64,000 nucleotides of DNA from an uncultured Parabacteroides sp. (GCA_949289155.1 CASEMX010000001.1:124001-188000); one strand, 5' to 3'. Shown: positions 26,077 through 35,181, counted from the stretch's first letter. A program made the numbers and translations. Notes: generated by a model from the letters alone, not told the origin.

Positions 26077-26670
26077 TTATTCTGCTTCTTTTCTTTCCCC
26101 TTGTTGTTTGAGTCGAACTTCTACTTCCTCTGATTGGGCTGTTTCCGCAACCAAACCTGATGTAGTTCCGTCTATTGTCCATTTCACTTCGCCGTCATAA
26201 TAAACGAGGCGAGGATTTGTGATTTCACCGTTCTTGTCTTTCGTATATCCAAAGAACAAAAGCGGTTCGGACTGAGCTAACTCATCTCCCTTAAACAGAC
26301 TTGCCTGCTCTTGGTTCATGATTGACTCTGATAAGAGAGTGGGCACATACGACGGCTTACCGTTCTGATTCAATTTCTTTATCATGATTTGGACTCCTTC
26401 CCACCTGAATATTACCCTGCCATATCTGGCCTTGACCAAATTATCTGGGAAAACTTCGTAGAAACTTCCCGAAATCATGCTGTTTAAAATACCCGAATCT
26501 ATTTTCTTTGTGAATAACGGATTAAACTGTCTTATCACCTGATTATAACCCGACAAACCCTCTTCATACGCCTTGAACATATCTGGAAGGTAGGGCTTTA
26601 GTAATTCTTCGGCATCTTTTTTGTCCAAAAAACGCCGTTTCTCGTTTTTTTGTTCTAAATTTGCATTCAT
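26077..26670 (-). CDS. Partner protein of the HTH/ImmA-IrrE regulator
   Basis: A 197-residue soluble protein of unknown family, starting MNANLEQKNEKRRFLDKKDA. It is first in the two-gene leftward operon with the HTH/ImmA-IrrE gene, 54 bases apart. Its C-terminal 30 residues are highly charged. By operon logic it may be a toxin, a cleavage substrate or a sensor for the peptidase; nothing in the sequence decides between these. Confidence 0.8.
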   Translation of the reverse strand: MNANLEQKNEKRRFLDKKDAEELLKPYLPDMFKAYEEGLSGYNQVIRQFNPLFTKKIDSGILNSMISGSFYEVFPDNLVKARYGRVIFRWEGVQIMIKKLNQNGKPSYVPTLLSESIMNQEQASLFKGDELAQSEPLLFFGYTKDKNGEITNPRLVYYDGEVKWTIDGTTSGLVAETAQSEEVEVRLKQQGERKEAE

Positions 26671-26710
26671 AAAATCTAAGTTTAATTGGCGTGCCGCCTG
26701 TTATCTTAAT

Positions 26711-26755
26711 AAAAGTCCTTATTACGAGTAAGGACTTTTATTCGGTGCAAAGATA
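26711..26755 (-). promoter_or_regulatory. Promoter with 11-bp inverted-repeat operator
   Basis: On the minus strand the -7 box TATCTTTG (26748-26755) is followed directly by a perfect inverted repeat with arms AAAAGTCCTTA and TAAGGACTTTT (26711-26739, 7-base centre). The repeat covers the predicted start of transcription and first 30 transcribed bases, the right place for a repressor such as the encoded HTH protein. Confidence 0.7.
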
Positions 26756-26886
26756 TATAATTCCTCGCATTTTTTGTATATAATAAATCTAATAATTTGT
26801 ATTTTTGATATTCCACCATGTCAAAGAACGCTTTCAATACGCTTCACCTATACAGCATTAGGTTCTTAAATTATGTTTCGTTTCCT

Positions 26887-26925
26887 GTTTTTGGCGGCGA
26901 AATGGCAAGATTTCGTGCCAAAAAC
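26887..26925. terminator. Terminator after the lysis genes
   Basis: GTTTTTGGC and GCGAAAT pair with ATTTCG and GCCAAAAAC around GGCAAG. Located 29 bases beyond the endolysin stop. The phrase TTTTTGGCGGCGAA is repeated once more at 26938-26952. Confidence 0.6.
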
Positions 26926-26953
26926 ACAGGTTATCGCCATTTTTGGCGGCGAA

Positions 26954-27364
26954 CTATTGTTTAACGATGATTTGTTCCCTATTCTCCCCTTCCGCCTTCA
27001 GGGACACATGCAGGAAGTTCTGTTTCCTATACAATATCGCTTGGTCGAAGGGCAGGCGGTGCTCTTCGATGAGCTCCAAGAGGTCGCGGGCTTTGCCGTC
27101 TATGCTCAAATCACTTGCCTCTCCTCTTAAATGCTGCGAGGTCGGCACGCCTCCAACCGCCTTGTTGAGCGCCGGGCATCTATATCCGGAGTTGATATGT
27201 ATCGGCCCTCCGTAGATATCCCTTAATGGCTGGAGCAGCTTGGCGCAGAGGTTGACGATGGCGAGCCGCTCACGGTTGCCCGGTATATTCTGTATCCCCA
27301 GCCGCTCTGCCGTCTCGCTGCGGGTGAACTCCTCCATGCTGAAGTTATCGGTTATCTTTCCCAT
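26954..27364 (-). CDS. Peptidase M15A endolysin
   Basis: A 136-residue single-domain D-Ala-D-Ala carboxypeptidase-type enzyme. The zinc site is visible as SQHLRGEASD (His78, Asp85) and the distal FLHVSL (His119), with INSGYRCPALN before it. It has no signal peptide and so needs the holin encoded upstream in the same operon to reach the wall. Typical length for Bacteroidales phage endolysins. Confidence 0.92.
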   Translation of the reverse strand: MGKITDNFSMEEFTRSETAERLGIQNIPGNRERLAIVNLCAKLLQPLRDIYGGPIHINSGYRCPALNKAVGGVPTSQHLRGEASDLSIDGKARDLLELIEEHRLPFDQAILYRKQNFLHVSLKAEGENREQIIVKQ

Positions 27365-27365
27365 G

Positions 27366-27950
27366 TCAGTTATTCAATCGATGATAAAAGTCCAACTTGA
27401 TGTTATCATACACCGCTTTGACGTTGGTGTAGGCGCGGCCATTGTTCGGTCCGGCTTCGTTGTAGAGCTCGCCCTCTACCGCCTTCGCCACCCACTCAAT
27501 CCACTCCGGGTTGCAGTAGCCCGATAGCTTCTTGCCTCGGTAGGTGAACGAGTCGAACCGGCTGTTCCTGTCCTCGTACATGTTCCTGAGGAGGGTGCGC
27601 ACCTTCTGCGCCGTGGCTTCACGGTCGGCGATGTGGTTCTCCTCGCGCACCTTCTTAATCATGCGGCAGACCTGCTCCGTCGCAAGGTCGAAGTACACGT
27701 TGGAGATGTTCTTGATACGCAGTTGCGTCTCCGGCACGATGCCCTCCGCCACGTCCACCATCATGCTGTTCACCTTATCCAGCTTCTCGGAGAAGTCCGA
27801 GACCAGCCGCTGGATGAGGTTCTTATAAGCCCGCATGTTCCAGAGCATCACCCCGGCGGCGAACACAAGGAAGAAGGCGGCGACCATCACCAGAATGCCA
27901 TACTCCGATATGCCGCGCGCCACTTCGCTTACTGTCTGAAGTTCGTTCAT
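27366..27950 (-). CDS. Phage membrane protein between holin and endolysin
   Basis: A 194-residue protein with one N-terminal membrane helix (GILVMVAAFFLVFAAGVMLW) and a long helical cytoplasmic part. ATG at 27950 gives an ATGA overlap with the stop of the holin-like gene, which supports it over an ATG 36 bases upstream. Its stop lies one base from the endolysin start. The tight operon suggests a lysis-timing role (accessory holin or antiholin), but no family is recognised. Confidence 0.8.
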   Translation of the reverse strand: MNELQTVSEVARGISEYGILVMVAAFFLVFAAGVMLWNMRAYKNLIQRLVSDFSEKLDKVNSMMVDVAEGIVPETQLRIKNISNVYFDLATEQVCRMIKKVREENHIADREATAQKVRTLLRNMYEDRNSRFDSFTYRGKKLSGYCNPEWIEWVAKAVEGELYNEAGPNNGRAYTNVKAVYDNIKLDFYHRLNN

Positions 27951-28351
27951 GCCTTCTCTTCCGTTTTGGGTTTGAAGATAGACCACAACGCCTTAATCAC
28001 GTCATAGAAGCCAGCAGCCGACAACCCTACTGCCACGCCTGCAATCAACGCCTGCCACCACACGAGCCCCGCGAGGAAGTCCGACACCTGCAAGCCCCAG
28101 CAGAGCATCGTCGCCGCGATGCCCACCACGACCGAGCAGAGCACCTTCGCCCACTTATGCTGGTCGATATAGGCCACCACCTTGCACAGCTCGGTCACGA
28201 ACATCGTCACCAACGCCATCATGCCGCCGAAGGTCGTCACGTCAATCATCACACCGCCGGTCGTCTCCGCCGGGACTACTTCCTGCGCCATCGCGCCTAC
28301 GCTTACGAGCATTAAGCCCGTCATTAACATCATCTTTTTCATGTTGTTCAA
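27947..28351 (-). CDS. Holin-like membrane protein
   Basis: A 134-residue protein with a signal-peptide-like start (MTGLMLVSVGAMAQ) and about three further hydrophobic segments (GGMMALVTMFVTELC, WAKVLCSVVVGIAATMLCW, ALIAGVAVGLSAAGF) and a charged tail. This layout and its place upstream of an M15 endolysin fit a phage holin. The cleavable-looking N terminus is less usual. Confidence 0.78.
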   Translation of the reverse strand: MNNMKKMMLMTGLMLVSVGAMAQEVVPAETTGGVMIDVTTFGGMMALVTMFVTELCKVVAYIDQHKWAKVLCSVVVGIAATMLCWGLQVSDFLAGLVWWQALIAGVAVGLSAAGFYDVIKALWSIFKPKTEEKA

Positions 28352-28384
28352 TTAATAATTAAAAGGTAAAAAATAAATAGTTAT

Positions 28385-28572
28385 TTGTCTTCCGAAAAAA
28401 GGTTCAACCTTTTCGCAAAAAGGTTGGACGTTTTTGCAAAAAGGTTGAACCTTTTTCGCGAGAGGTTAGCACCTTTTTTCAGGGGTCCGGTACATCTCCA
28501 AAAAGAGGATACTACTTCTCTATCGAGAGGATACTACTACTCATCAGAGAGGATACTACCTCTTTTTTGCGT
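28385..28572. repeat. Composite palindrome array, family C, copy 1
   Basis: Two word sets are joined by a fixed linker. First come three to four copies of AAAAAGGTTGGACGTTTTT-like palindromes (28395-28484), then the linker GGTCCGGTACATCTCC, then three copies of GAGAGGATACTACTAC (28504-28560). The same plan occurs in reverse order at 39.42-39.57 and 55.36-55.50 kb. It separates the holin operon from the portal gene. Confidence 0.8.
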
Positions 28573-28582
28573 CGTCCTTGCC

Positions 28583-29782
28583 TCATCTCGTCGTTTTTGC
28601 CTCTTGTTGCTTTTTCAATACATAGTCGAGGGTGACCATCGCATTGTTGACCAGCGGCTGGTCTCCGTTATCTACTTTGGGCAAATCCAGCTGCCGGCGC
28701 GCCTCGTTGATGGTCAACAGTCCGCCCTCTATCTGAGTCTTTATCCATGTCGCCTGCGCCGCCTTGTCCGCCCGGAGCAGTCCGCTGGTGTCGAACTTGA
28801 CCTCGATGCTGTTCCTCTCCGAGGGGCGGAACACCTTGCGCTTCAGCTCCAGCTCGATATTCTCCAGCATGGGGGCAAGGGTATCGGTCAGGAAGGCGAG
28901 CTGCGTCGCCTCGACGGTCGAGTAGCTGGACTTCGAGAGGTCGAACGCCTTGACGGGCGATACGCCGAAGAAGCGGCAGATGTCTATCACGTTGAACTCG
29001 CGGGTCTCCAGCATCTGGGCGTCGGAGGGGTTGATGCTGACCGATTGGTAAGTCATATTCCCTTCCAGCACGCCTACGCCGCCCTTCGAAATCATTTCCG
29101 CCCAGTCCTTCTTAATTTCATCCTTTTGCCCGGCACGGAGCCTGCCGTCCACTACGGTCAGGATGCCGTTCACATTGCCGCCCCCGTCGAAGAACTCCTT
29201 CGCATAGTCTTCGGCATAGCTGGATATGCTAAGGGTGTTGCGGGCATGGGTCAATGTCGATACGCCCGTTATGCCGTCATAAGAGAAGTTGAGGATATGC
29301 ACCATGTCGATAGGCTCTACCAGATGCTTGAACCCTGTCACCTGATAACGCATCCTCATCGTGCCGTCCACATTGATATAGACAATGTTTACCAGCCCGG
29401 CGGGGATGTATTGCAATGACAGCGCATTCCCGAACTCGTCCCGGTCGATATAGGCATACCCGTTCCCTTGCAAGAGTACGGAGCTGACCAGCGTCTTTAA
29501 GAAGGTGAAGCGGGACATGTCCGGAGAAGGGAACTCCCGCAAAAGCGTATAGGCAGGATGGGAAACATAGAGCGACTTATACCCTTCGTTATCCTTCCGG
29601 AATGTCTCGATAGGCAGCTGCGCTACGCTTTCGCTGATGACGTTCACGCAGCGATATACCGCAGCGAGGGCCATTGCCGACCGGTTGCCAACGTGCCCCA
29701 TCCGTCTTGCATTGATGAATGATTCTACCGGCTCCTTCTCCTGCTTCCGGCGAATCTGTATGTCAAACCCAAATATGTTCAT
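28583..29782 (-). CDS. HK97-family phage portal protein
   Basis: A 399-residue portal protein. The start (VYRCVNVISESVAQLPIETF), the LLQGNGYAYIDRDEFGN stretch, and the DICRFFGVSPVKAFDL plus SSYSTVEATQLAFLTDTLAP region are family signatures. Portals form the dodecameric DNA gate of the capsid. In HK97-like phages this gene usually sits between large terminase and protease; here it lies on the opposite strand, 13 kb from the protease and 24 kb from terminase. Its leader shares a 24-base sequence with the leader of the protease. Confidence 0.93.
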   Translation of the reverse strand: MNIFGFDIQIRRKQEKEPVESFINARRMGHVGNRSAMALAAVYRCVNVISESVAQLPIETFRKDNEGYKSLYVSHPAYTLLREFPSPDMSRFTFLKTLVSSVLLQGNGYAYIDRDEFGNALSLQYIPAGLVNIVYINVDGTMRMRYQVTGFKHLVEPIDMVHILNFSYDGITGVSTLTHARNTLSISSYAEDYAKEFFDGGGNVNGILTVVDGRLRAGQKDEIKKDWAEMISKGGVGVLEGNMTYQSVSINPSDAQMLETREFNVIDICRFFGVSPVKAFDLSKSSYSTVEATQLAFLTDTLAPMLENIELELKRKVFRPSERNSIEVKFDTSGLLRADKAAQATWIKTQIEGGLLTINEARRQLDLPKVDNGDQPLVNNAMVTLDYVLKKQQEAKTTR

Positions 29783-29794
29783 AACCGCTCTTTC

Positions 29795-29840
29795 TATATA
29801 TACCTTTTTTATGTTTACGCAGGAATGGTATATATAAAAG
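29795..29840. promoter_or_regulatory. Shared phage leader motif between portal and tail fibre
   Basis: Read on the minus strand, 29795-29818 is a 24-base sequence beginning GTAAACATAAAAAAGG that is identical to 42420-42443 upstream of the prohead protease. On the plus strand GGTATATATAAAAGG (29826-29840) precedes the tail fibre gene and resembles GGTATATATAAAAAAGG before the protease. It may be a late-gene promoter or translation-leader motif. Confidence 0.55.
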
Positions 29841-29843
29841 GCT

Positions 29844-32339
29844 ATGGCAACGAAGCAATATACATACCAGACGCGCTATCTGGCTGCGACGCCACGAAAC
29901 AAGCGGCTAACGGAAAGCATCCAGTCGGCTGCCCAGTCGGGCGGCGGAGGCATAGGCTATGTTCCTTCCTCCACTCCCCAGTACTGGCAGCTGGTCACGA
30001 CCGACGCAGAGGGCAATCCGCTGGATGAGGCGCAGTATTACCTCCAGCCGGTATCGGGGCAGCACCTCCGTATGCCGGGCGATGTGGTGGCGTATGCTGT
30101 GGACCCGGCTGAGCCGATGCAGCTCCCTGTCGCTGCCGACTACAACACCACGGGTCTCTTCCGTGCCAAGGAAGGGGGCGGGTTATTGTATGACTCTGTC
30201 GCAAATGCTTGGTACGTTGACCCGGAGTTCCAAGGCGGGGGCGGCATAGATGAGGGACAGCTGGAAGAGTACCTGACGACCAACAAGTATATCACGCAGG
30301 ACTATCTCCAGCAAAATGGATACCTGACATGGCAATCGCAGCTGACCGCCTACCAGAAGCCGGATGCTTATTCGCCTATCACGCCGACCGACACGTTACT
30401 TGCTGCTATCGGCAAGTTAGAGGCGAACTTCGGCAACTATGTCGATTTGACGACCAACCAGACCGTCGGCGGCGTCAAGACCTTCACGGAGCGGGTACTG
30501 TCTGAGAAGGATGTGATAGCCTATGCCGTAGGGGATGAGGCGGACTTGGGGCTTCCGGTGACCGGCTATGCCACGACCGGGTTGGTACGTATCAAGGAGG
30601 GAGGAGGCATCATCGTGGATTCGTCCGGCATCATCTCAGTGGACCCGGAGTATGCCGGCGGCGGAGGTGTGGACTTTACTGCTGGAACCGCCCTGCAGCT
30701 TACCTCGGCAGGCGTACTGAATGTCCTCATCGGGACAACCAGCGGGACGGTGTGTGCCGGGAATGACTCGCGCCTCAGCAATGACCGTCCCAATCCTTAC
30801 GCCCTCTCATGGAGCGGATACAGCAGCGGGAGCTACGACGGGAGCAGTGCGAAGAGCATTGTTATCCCCAGCAACACCAACCAGCTGACCAACGGGGCAG
30901 GGTTTATCTATGACGCGAACGGCATTATCACTGTGCTGTCCGGTTCCGGAAGCTCCTCGAAATACTTGGCAGGGAATGGCACGTTCTATACCATATCTTA
31001 TAGTGAGCTGAGCGGGACGCCTGACTTAGGGTTATATGTCCGGAAGGCGGGGGATACGATGACGGGAAATCTGACCGTATCCAATAGCGCAGCCGGAATA
31101 AATATAAAAGGAAGCAATACGGGCGGATTCTTGGGGTTGTATCTCGGAAGCAATTACTGGCAATTCCAGATAAGCAGCAACAGGGACTTGCGTATCTTGA
31201 ACAACGGTTCCATTGCCGCCTACTTTTCCGGTTATAACAACGGGAACTTTGTAGCTAATGGAACGATAATAGCGCAGGGCGATGTCGTTGCCTACTCTTC
31301 GGGTGGCGACTTTTCTGATTTCGTGCCGGTAGCCTCCACTTCTGTATATGGTATTGTCAGATACGACGGCACGACCATAGGTAAGAATAGCAGCGGGCAG
31401 CTCTATGTTATCGGCGGAAGCTCCGGCGGCGGAGGCACATCTGTTAGCTGGGGAGTGTCAGGCAGCGAATATGCCGAGCTTACCGTAGGCTCTACCATGA
31501 AGCGGGTATCGCTTAACGGCCATACCCATGTTTGGAGCCAAATTGGAAGCAAGCCGTCTTGGATAGGAAGCTCTAAGCCATCCTATTCTTGGAGCGAGAT
31601 AAGCGGCAAGCCGAGCATCATCAGCTCCATATCAGTTGCAAGGAGCGGTTCAGGAAACGCGGTCGGCTCATTGTCCGTATCGGGAAGTACCATCTACTAC
31701 AATATGACCAATATATCCAGCGGCAGCAGCTCTTGGAACGGTGGCACAGTATCCAATAACATCACCATCTCTAACAGCGCAGGAGGGATGAATATTAAAG
31801 GCAGCAGCACCGGCGGATTCTTGGGACTATATCGAGGTAGCAGATATTGGCAGTTACAGATTAGTAGTTCCTATGACTTGAATTTCCTTAAAGATGGGTC
31901 CAGAGTCGTCTATTTCTCCGGGGTGAACAGTGGGAATGTATGGATTCAAGGTTCATTAGTGCAAAACTCCGACATGCGCTTAAAGACGGTGGTCAATCGT
32001 TTGGATAGCTGCTTGGATAAGATAATAGGCTTAGACGTATTCCGATATATACTCAACAATGATATGGCAAAGAAAGTCCGTATAGGAATGTCGGCGCAGC
32101 AGGTGAATAGTGTATATCCGGAGTTTGTCTATATGACGGACGAAGGCTATTATGCAATGGATTACTCCAGCCTTAGTTCCCTCGCCATCCAAGGCATCAA
32201 AGAGCTATACGCCCGGTTCCGTCCTGTGGAATCGAAGGTGAAGGTGTTGGAGCAGCGGGTACGCAACCTGCAGTCACGGCTCGACAATGCCTATCGGGAA
32301 ATATTCAATCTTAAAGAAGGAAAGGAGGAGGTGGCATAA
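29844..32339 (+). CDS. Tail fibre protein with C-terminal S74 intramolecular chaperone
   Basis: An 831-residue fibrous protein, rich in Gly and Ser with repeated beta segments; two segments (INIKGSNTGGFLGLY and MNIKGSSTGGFLGLY) are clear internal repeats at about residues 414 and 650. The last 125 residues are a peptidase S74 endosialidase-type chaperone: SDMRLKTVV supplies the Ser709/Lys714 self-cleavage dyad, followed by a coiled coil (VLEQRVRNLQSRLDNAYREI). The chaperone trims itself after trimer folding. It is the probable receptor-binding fibre and heads the rightward late operon. Confidence 0.9.
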   Translation: MATKQYTYQTRYLAATPRNKRLTESIQSAAQSGGGGIGYVPSSTPQYWQLVTTDAEGNPLDEAQYYLQPVSGQHLRMPGDVVAYAVDPAEPMQLPVAADYNTTGLFRAKEGGGLLYDSVANAWYVDPEFQGGGGIDEGQLEEYLTTNKYITQDYLQQNGYLTWQSQLTAYQKPDAYSPITPTDTLLAAIGKLEANFGNYVDLTTNQTVGGVKTFTERVLSEKDVIAYAVGDEADLGLPVTGYATTGLVRIKEGGGIIVDSSGIISVDPEYAGGGGVDFTAGTALQLTSAGVLNVLIGTTSGTVCAGNDSRLSNDRPNPYALSWSGYSSGSYDGSSAKSIVIPSNTNQLTNGAGFIYDANGIITVLSGSGSSSKYLAGNGTFYTISYSELSGTPDLGLYVRKAGDTMTGNLTVSNSAAGINIKGSNTGGFLGLYLGSNYWQFQISSNRDLRILNNGSIAAYFSGYNNGNFVANGTIIAQGDVVAYSSGGDFSDFVPVASTSVYGIVRYDGTTIGKNSSGQLYVIGGSSGGGGTSVSWGVSGSEYAELTVGSTMKRVSLNGHTHVWSQIGSKPSWIGSSKPSYSWSEISGKPSIISSISVARSGSGNAVGSLSVSGSTIYYNMTNISSGSSSWNGGTVSNNITISNSAGGMNIKGSSTGGFLGLYRGSRYWQLQISSSYDLNFLKDGSRVVYFSGVNSGNVWIQGSLVQNSDMRLKTVVNRLDSCLDKIIGLDVFRYILNNDMAKKVRIGMSAQQVNSVYPEFVYMTDEGYYAMDYSSLSSLAIQGIKELYARFRPVESKVKVLEQRVRNLQSRLDNAYREIFNLKEGKEEVA

Positions 32340-33529
32340 TGGCATTACCTAAGACCAATCTACGGCAAGACTACCATGTGGCCTGCACACTCGGCGAGGT
32401 GGTGAACGGCAAGTTGGAAACACGGCTCTCGAAGCTGTGCCAGTCGTCGAAGATAAACATGTGGGCGAAGTTTAAGCCAGTGCGCTTCAACTTCACCAAT
32501 AACCGTCCTTCGGAATGGTGGAGGGCGCAGAGCGGCAACTGCGGCATCAACGTACCGACTGTGTCAAGCGACTTCGACGAGGTGATTGGCAAGCAATATA
32601 CCTACGAGCCTCCGAGGGGAAACGCATATAACGAGCCGTTCAGGTTAGGCGACTTCGCCGGCTACGACCCCGACGCCAAGCCCCAATACACGATAGAGTT
32701 CCCGGAGATGATATACAACAATGAAGCCAACTACATCCGCATCCGGGAGACCGGCGTATCGGACACGGCGCTGCTGCTCTCCGACATCCTTTCGTTCCGG
32801 ACGGAAGAGCTGTACTTCATTGCCCAGATTGTCGTGGACAGCACCAACCATAGAGGCTCTACGGTCTATGTGACCACGCAGGAACCGTTTACGGCAGGGG
32901 ACTTGGGCAACCAAGTGATGACCCTCCCGTTCGACGAGACCTGCACCAACTGGTTCCTCGACGGCACAACCACCATAACGATGGCGTTGTGCAACTTCCG
33001 GCTGGACGGAGCCGATGCGGGCGACGACATACCGCTCGGCGCGATGTTCTACACGCTTCCCTACAACGATCTGAGCGAGATACGGCAGACGCTCAAAAAC
33101 ACGGGCGCTTCTACTATGTTGGACTATGGCGTACAGATATTGGGCGGCAACGACAGCGACGGCATCCAGTTCACGATGATAGCATGGACGCAGCTGCGCG
33201 GCACGTTTACCGTGGTCAACCTGAACGAGGACAAACTGTCCCGCCCTTTCAACACGGGGAACAACTACCTCCGCTTTACGCTTGTCATCAACTTCACCGA
33301 TTCGAGCGGTGGGCAGGACGTGATAGACCGGCAAGTGTTCCACAGCATAGAGCCTGAAGGCAACTTCGGACTGACCTATAATCAGACACGGACGTTCACC
33401 TTCCAAGCCCTCACGGGATATAGCGGCGTACACATCCCCTTCGATTTCGAGTTCTACATCTACCAGTTCTACGACGGGGCATGGCGGACTGTAGGACAGA
33501 AGCGAGGAACCTACGACGGAATACAATAA
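32339..33529 (+). CDS. Phage appendage-associated structural protein, unknown family
   Basis: A 396-residue, beta-rich protein without signal peptide or membrane segment. Its ATG overlaps the stop of the tail fibre gene by one base (TAATG), so it is translationally coupled to it. I recognise no domain. A role as fibre partner or baseplate component is suggested by coupling only. Confidence 0.85.
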   Translation: MALPKTNLRQDYHVACTLGEVVNGKLETRLSKLCQSSKINMWAKFKPVRFNFTNNRPSEWWRAQSGNCGINVPTVSSDFDEVIGKQYTYEPPRGNAYNEPFRLGDFAGYDPDAKPQYTIEFPEMIYNNEANYIRIRETGVSDTALLLSDILSFRTEELYFIAQIVVDSTNHRGSTVYVTTQEPFTAGDLGNQVMTLPFDETCTNWFLDGTTTITMALCNFRLDGADAGDDIPLGAMFYTLPYNDLSEIRQTLKNTGASTMLDYGVQILGGNDSDGIQFTMIAWTQLRGTFTVVNLNEDKLSRPFNTGNNYLRFTLVINFTDSSGGQDVIDRQVFHSIEPEGNFGLTYNQTRTFTFQALTGYSGVHIPFDFEFYIYQFYDGAWRTVGQKRGTYDGIQ

Positions 33530-33569
33530 ATAATCAACCATAGTATTCACCATTTTAAATTCAAGTATT

Positions 33570-34013
33570 ATGTTACGTTTCAAATTCGTTAAACGGAAAG
33601 ACCTGTCGGAGAATGCGGCAGAAGATGCAACAATGTTTTACCCGCAGCTGGTATCGAACGGGCGCGTATCGTTCGAGGACTTGTGCGACCAAGTAGCCGA
33701 AGAATCGGCTTTGACCTCTGCGGATGTCAAGGCGTGCGTGGACCGCTTGGTGAAATGCCTCTCTACGAACCTGAAAGAGGGGTGCTCGGTCGATTGCGGC
33801 GACCTCGGTTCGTTCCGCATCAATATCCGCTCCAAAGGGGTAAAGAATGTCGAAGAATACGACCCGGAGACGATGATGCGTGCGCCCGGCGTACAGTATT
33901 ATCCGGGTAAAAAGCTGCGCGAAATGCGCAAGGTAGACGTCCGCTTCGAGCGCGTCACGACGCCTACGGAAGAGCCGGAGGACGACGAGCAGCAGGGCAT
34001 ACCCAACCCGTGA
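33570..34013 (+). CDS. HU-family DNA-binding protein with GIPNP tail
   Basis: A 147-residue Bacteroidales-type HU relative. The DNA-binding beta-arm region is readable in VDCGDLGSFRINIRSKGVKN, and the helical dimerisation part precedes it. After residue 125 comes an acidic tail ending EDDEQQGIPNP, like the tail of the chromosomal DUF6261-like protein at 12.6 kb. It may organise phage DNA or act in packaging or regulation. A family-A palindrome array begins directly after its stop. Confidence 0.88.
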   Translation: MLRFKFVKRKDLSENAAEDATMFYPQLVSNGRVSFEDLCDQVAEESALTSADVKACVDRLVKCLSTNLKEGCSVDCGDLGSFRINIRSKGVKNVEEYDPETMMRAPGVQYYPGKKLREMRKVDVRFERVTTPTEEPEDDEQQGIPNP

Positions 34014-34112
34014 AAAAGAGCCGCGCGGATTAAGAAAAAGAGCCGCGCGGTTCTCTTCGGCAATCCGCGCGGATAAAAACCGAGAGCCGCGCAGGTAAAT
34101 TCAGCGAGATAT
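34014..34112. repeat. Composite palindrome array, family A, copy 1
   Basis: Four GC-rich palindromic words of the type GAGCCGCGCGGATTAAG alternate with A-rich spacers, ending in GAGCCGCGCAGGTAAATT. Two more arrays with the same words and the same closing phrase, in the same orientation, lie at 42.31-42.42 and 53.11-53.22 kb. Confidence 0.85.
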
Positions 34113-34153
34113 AAACTATTAATTTTTACCTTTTAATTTTTAATTGAAAAGAT

Positions 34154-34435
34154 ATGGCAACAACAGTATTCAGCAACGGACGCAACACGTTCGACACCGT
34201 GATTGAAGGCGAGACAGTACGCCTTCAGGGACAGACCACCCTCGGTGGAAGTGAAAACAACTTCTACGGCCAGATGACCAAGAAGGACAACGGCGAGTAC
34301 ATAGGCGACTACTCGCAGGGCAACATCTCGCTGGCAGACCCGGCACGCGATGCCCTGATGATGGTCGAGGCGGCTACGCTGTGGTCGCAGCTCGGTCAGG
34401 ACATCAAGACCAAGGCAGAGGAGGTACAGGCATGA
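34154..34435 (+). CDS. Small phage protein, unknown
   Basis: A 93-residue protein beginning MATTVFSNGRNTFDTVIEGE, predicted soluble and beta-rich in the first half with a helical end. Not recognised. Its last bases overlap the next start (ATGA), so the two form an operon pair in the late region. Confidence 0.75.
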   Translation: MATTVFSNGRNTFDTVIEGETVRLQGQTTLGGSENNFYGQMTKKDNGEYIGDYSQGNISLADPARDALMMVEAATLWSQLGQDIKTKAEEVQA

Positions 34436-34815
34436 AGCGCGGCGAATTAATCATATTGAACGGAATCTTCTCCAGCAAGATGAAGCTGCCCGCCATGAAG
34501 GGGGACGACCTCTACGCCCTCCTCTCTGCCAAGGCGGACATCTCAGCACTTGCTAAAGAGACCGAGGACAAGGCGGAGACGCTCCGCTTGGGCGTCAAGC
34601 CGGAGACGGTCGATGAGTTCAACGCCGACCCGTCCGACCCCGACGTGAAGGAGTGGATTGCGAAGTATGTCCCGATGCAGAATCGCCTCTACAACGAGGA
34701 GCAGCCGGGCACGCTGCCCGCACCCTGCATCAACCGGACGGACTTCCCCAAGATGTGCGAAGGGCTCACGCCGGGCGAGGCGGAATTAGTCATGAAATAT
34801 TTAGTGAAAGGGTAA
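34432..34815 (+). CDS. Small phage protein, unknown
   Basis: A 127-residue soluble helical protein, MKRGELIILNGIFSSKMKLP at its start. ATG at 34432 is chosen for the ATGA overlap with the preceding gene; an upstream in-frame ATG would run through that gene. No family recognised; it sits among minor structural or assembly genes. Confidence 0.75.
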   Translation: MKRGELIILNGIFSSKMKLPAMKGDDLYALLSAKADISALAKETEDKAETLRLGVKPETVDEFNADPSDPDVKEWIAKYVPMQNRLYNEEQPGTLPAPCINRTDFPKMCEGLTPGEAELVMKYLVKG

Positions 34816-34821
34816 CGGCGT

Positions 34822-35181
34822 ATGGATTGTGGATGTAACATCAGCAGGACAGTCGCCGGGACAGAGATGAAGTTCGCCCTCTCCCTCACGCTGCCCGGCA
34901 GCCTGACGATGGACGACGTGGACTTCACCGCCGTGTTCTACTTCTATCCGGGCAGGACGCAGCCCATCCCCAAGGCGGAGATGGAACGGCAGGACGACGG
35001 GACGTATGTCTGCATCGTCGATACCTCGCGGCTGGGCTACGGCAATACGCTGAAGTGCCAAGTGACCGTAGGCGTGCCCGATGCCTCCTGCGAGGACGGC
35101 ATCCGCACCGAGATAATCACCCTCGACACCGGAGAATATATCGACCATGGGTTGCGTAACGGGACAGTTGGTCAGGCTTGA
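34822..35181 (+). CDS. Phage beta-sandwich-like structural protein
   Basis: A 119-residue protein (MDCGCNISRTVAGTEMKFAL) with alternating hydrophobic strands and no signal peptide. The next gene starts 35 bases before its stop in another frame. Likely a minor tail or appendage component judging from the beta-rich composition and place; not recognised. Confidence 0.72.
   Translation: MDCGCNISRTVAGTEMKFALSLTLPGSLTMDDVDFTAVFYFYPGRTQPIPKAEMERQDDGTYVCIVDTSRLGYGNTLKCQVTVGVPDASCEDGIRTEIITLDTGEYIDHGLRNGTVGQA

Noticed and set aside
28385-29419. 344-codon plus-strand frame opposite the portal gene
   Set aside because: Begins in a repeat array and mirrors the portal; no recognisable protein.
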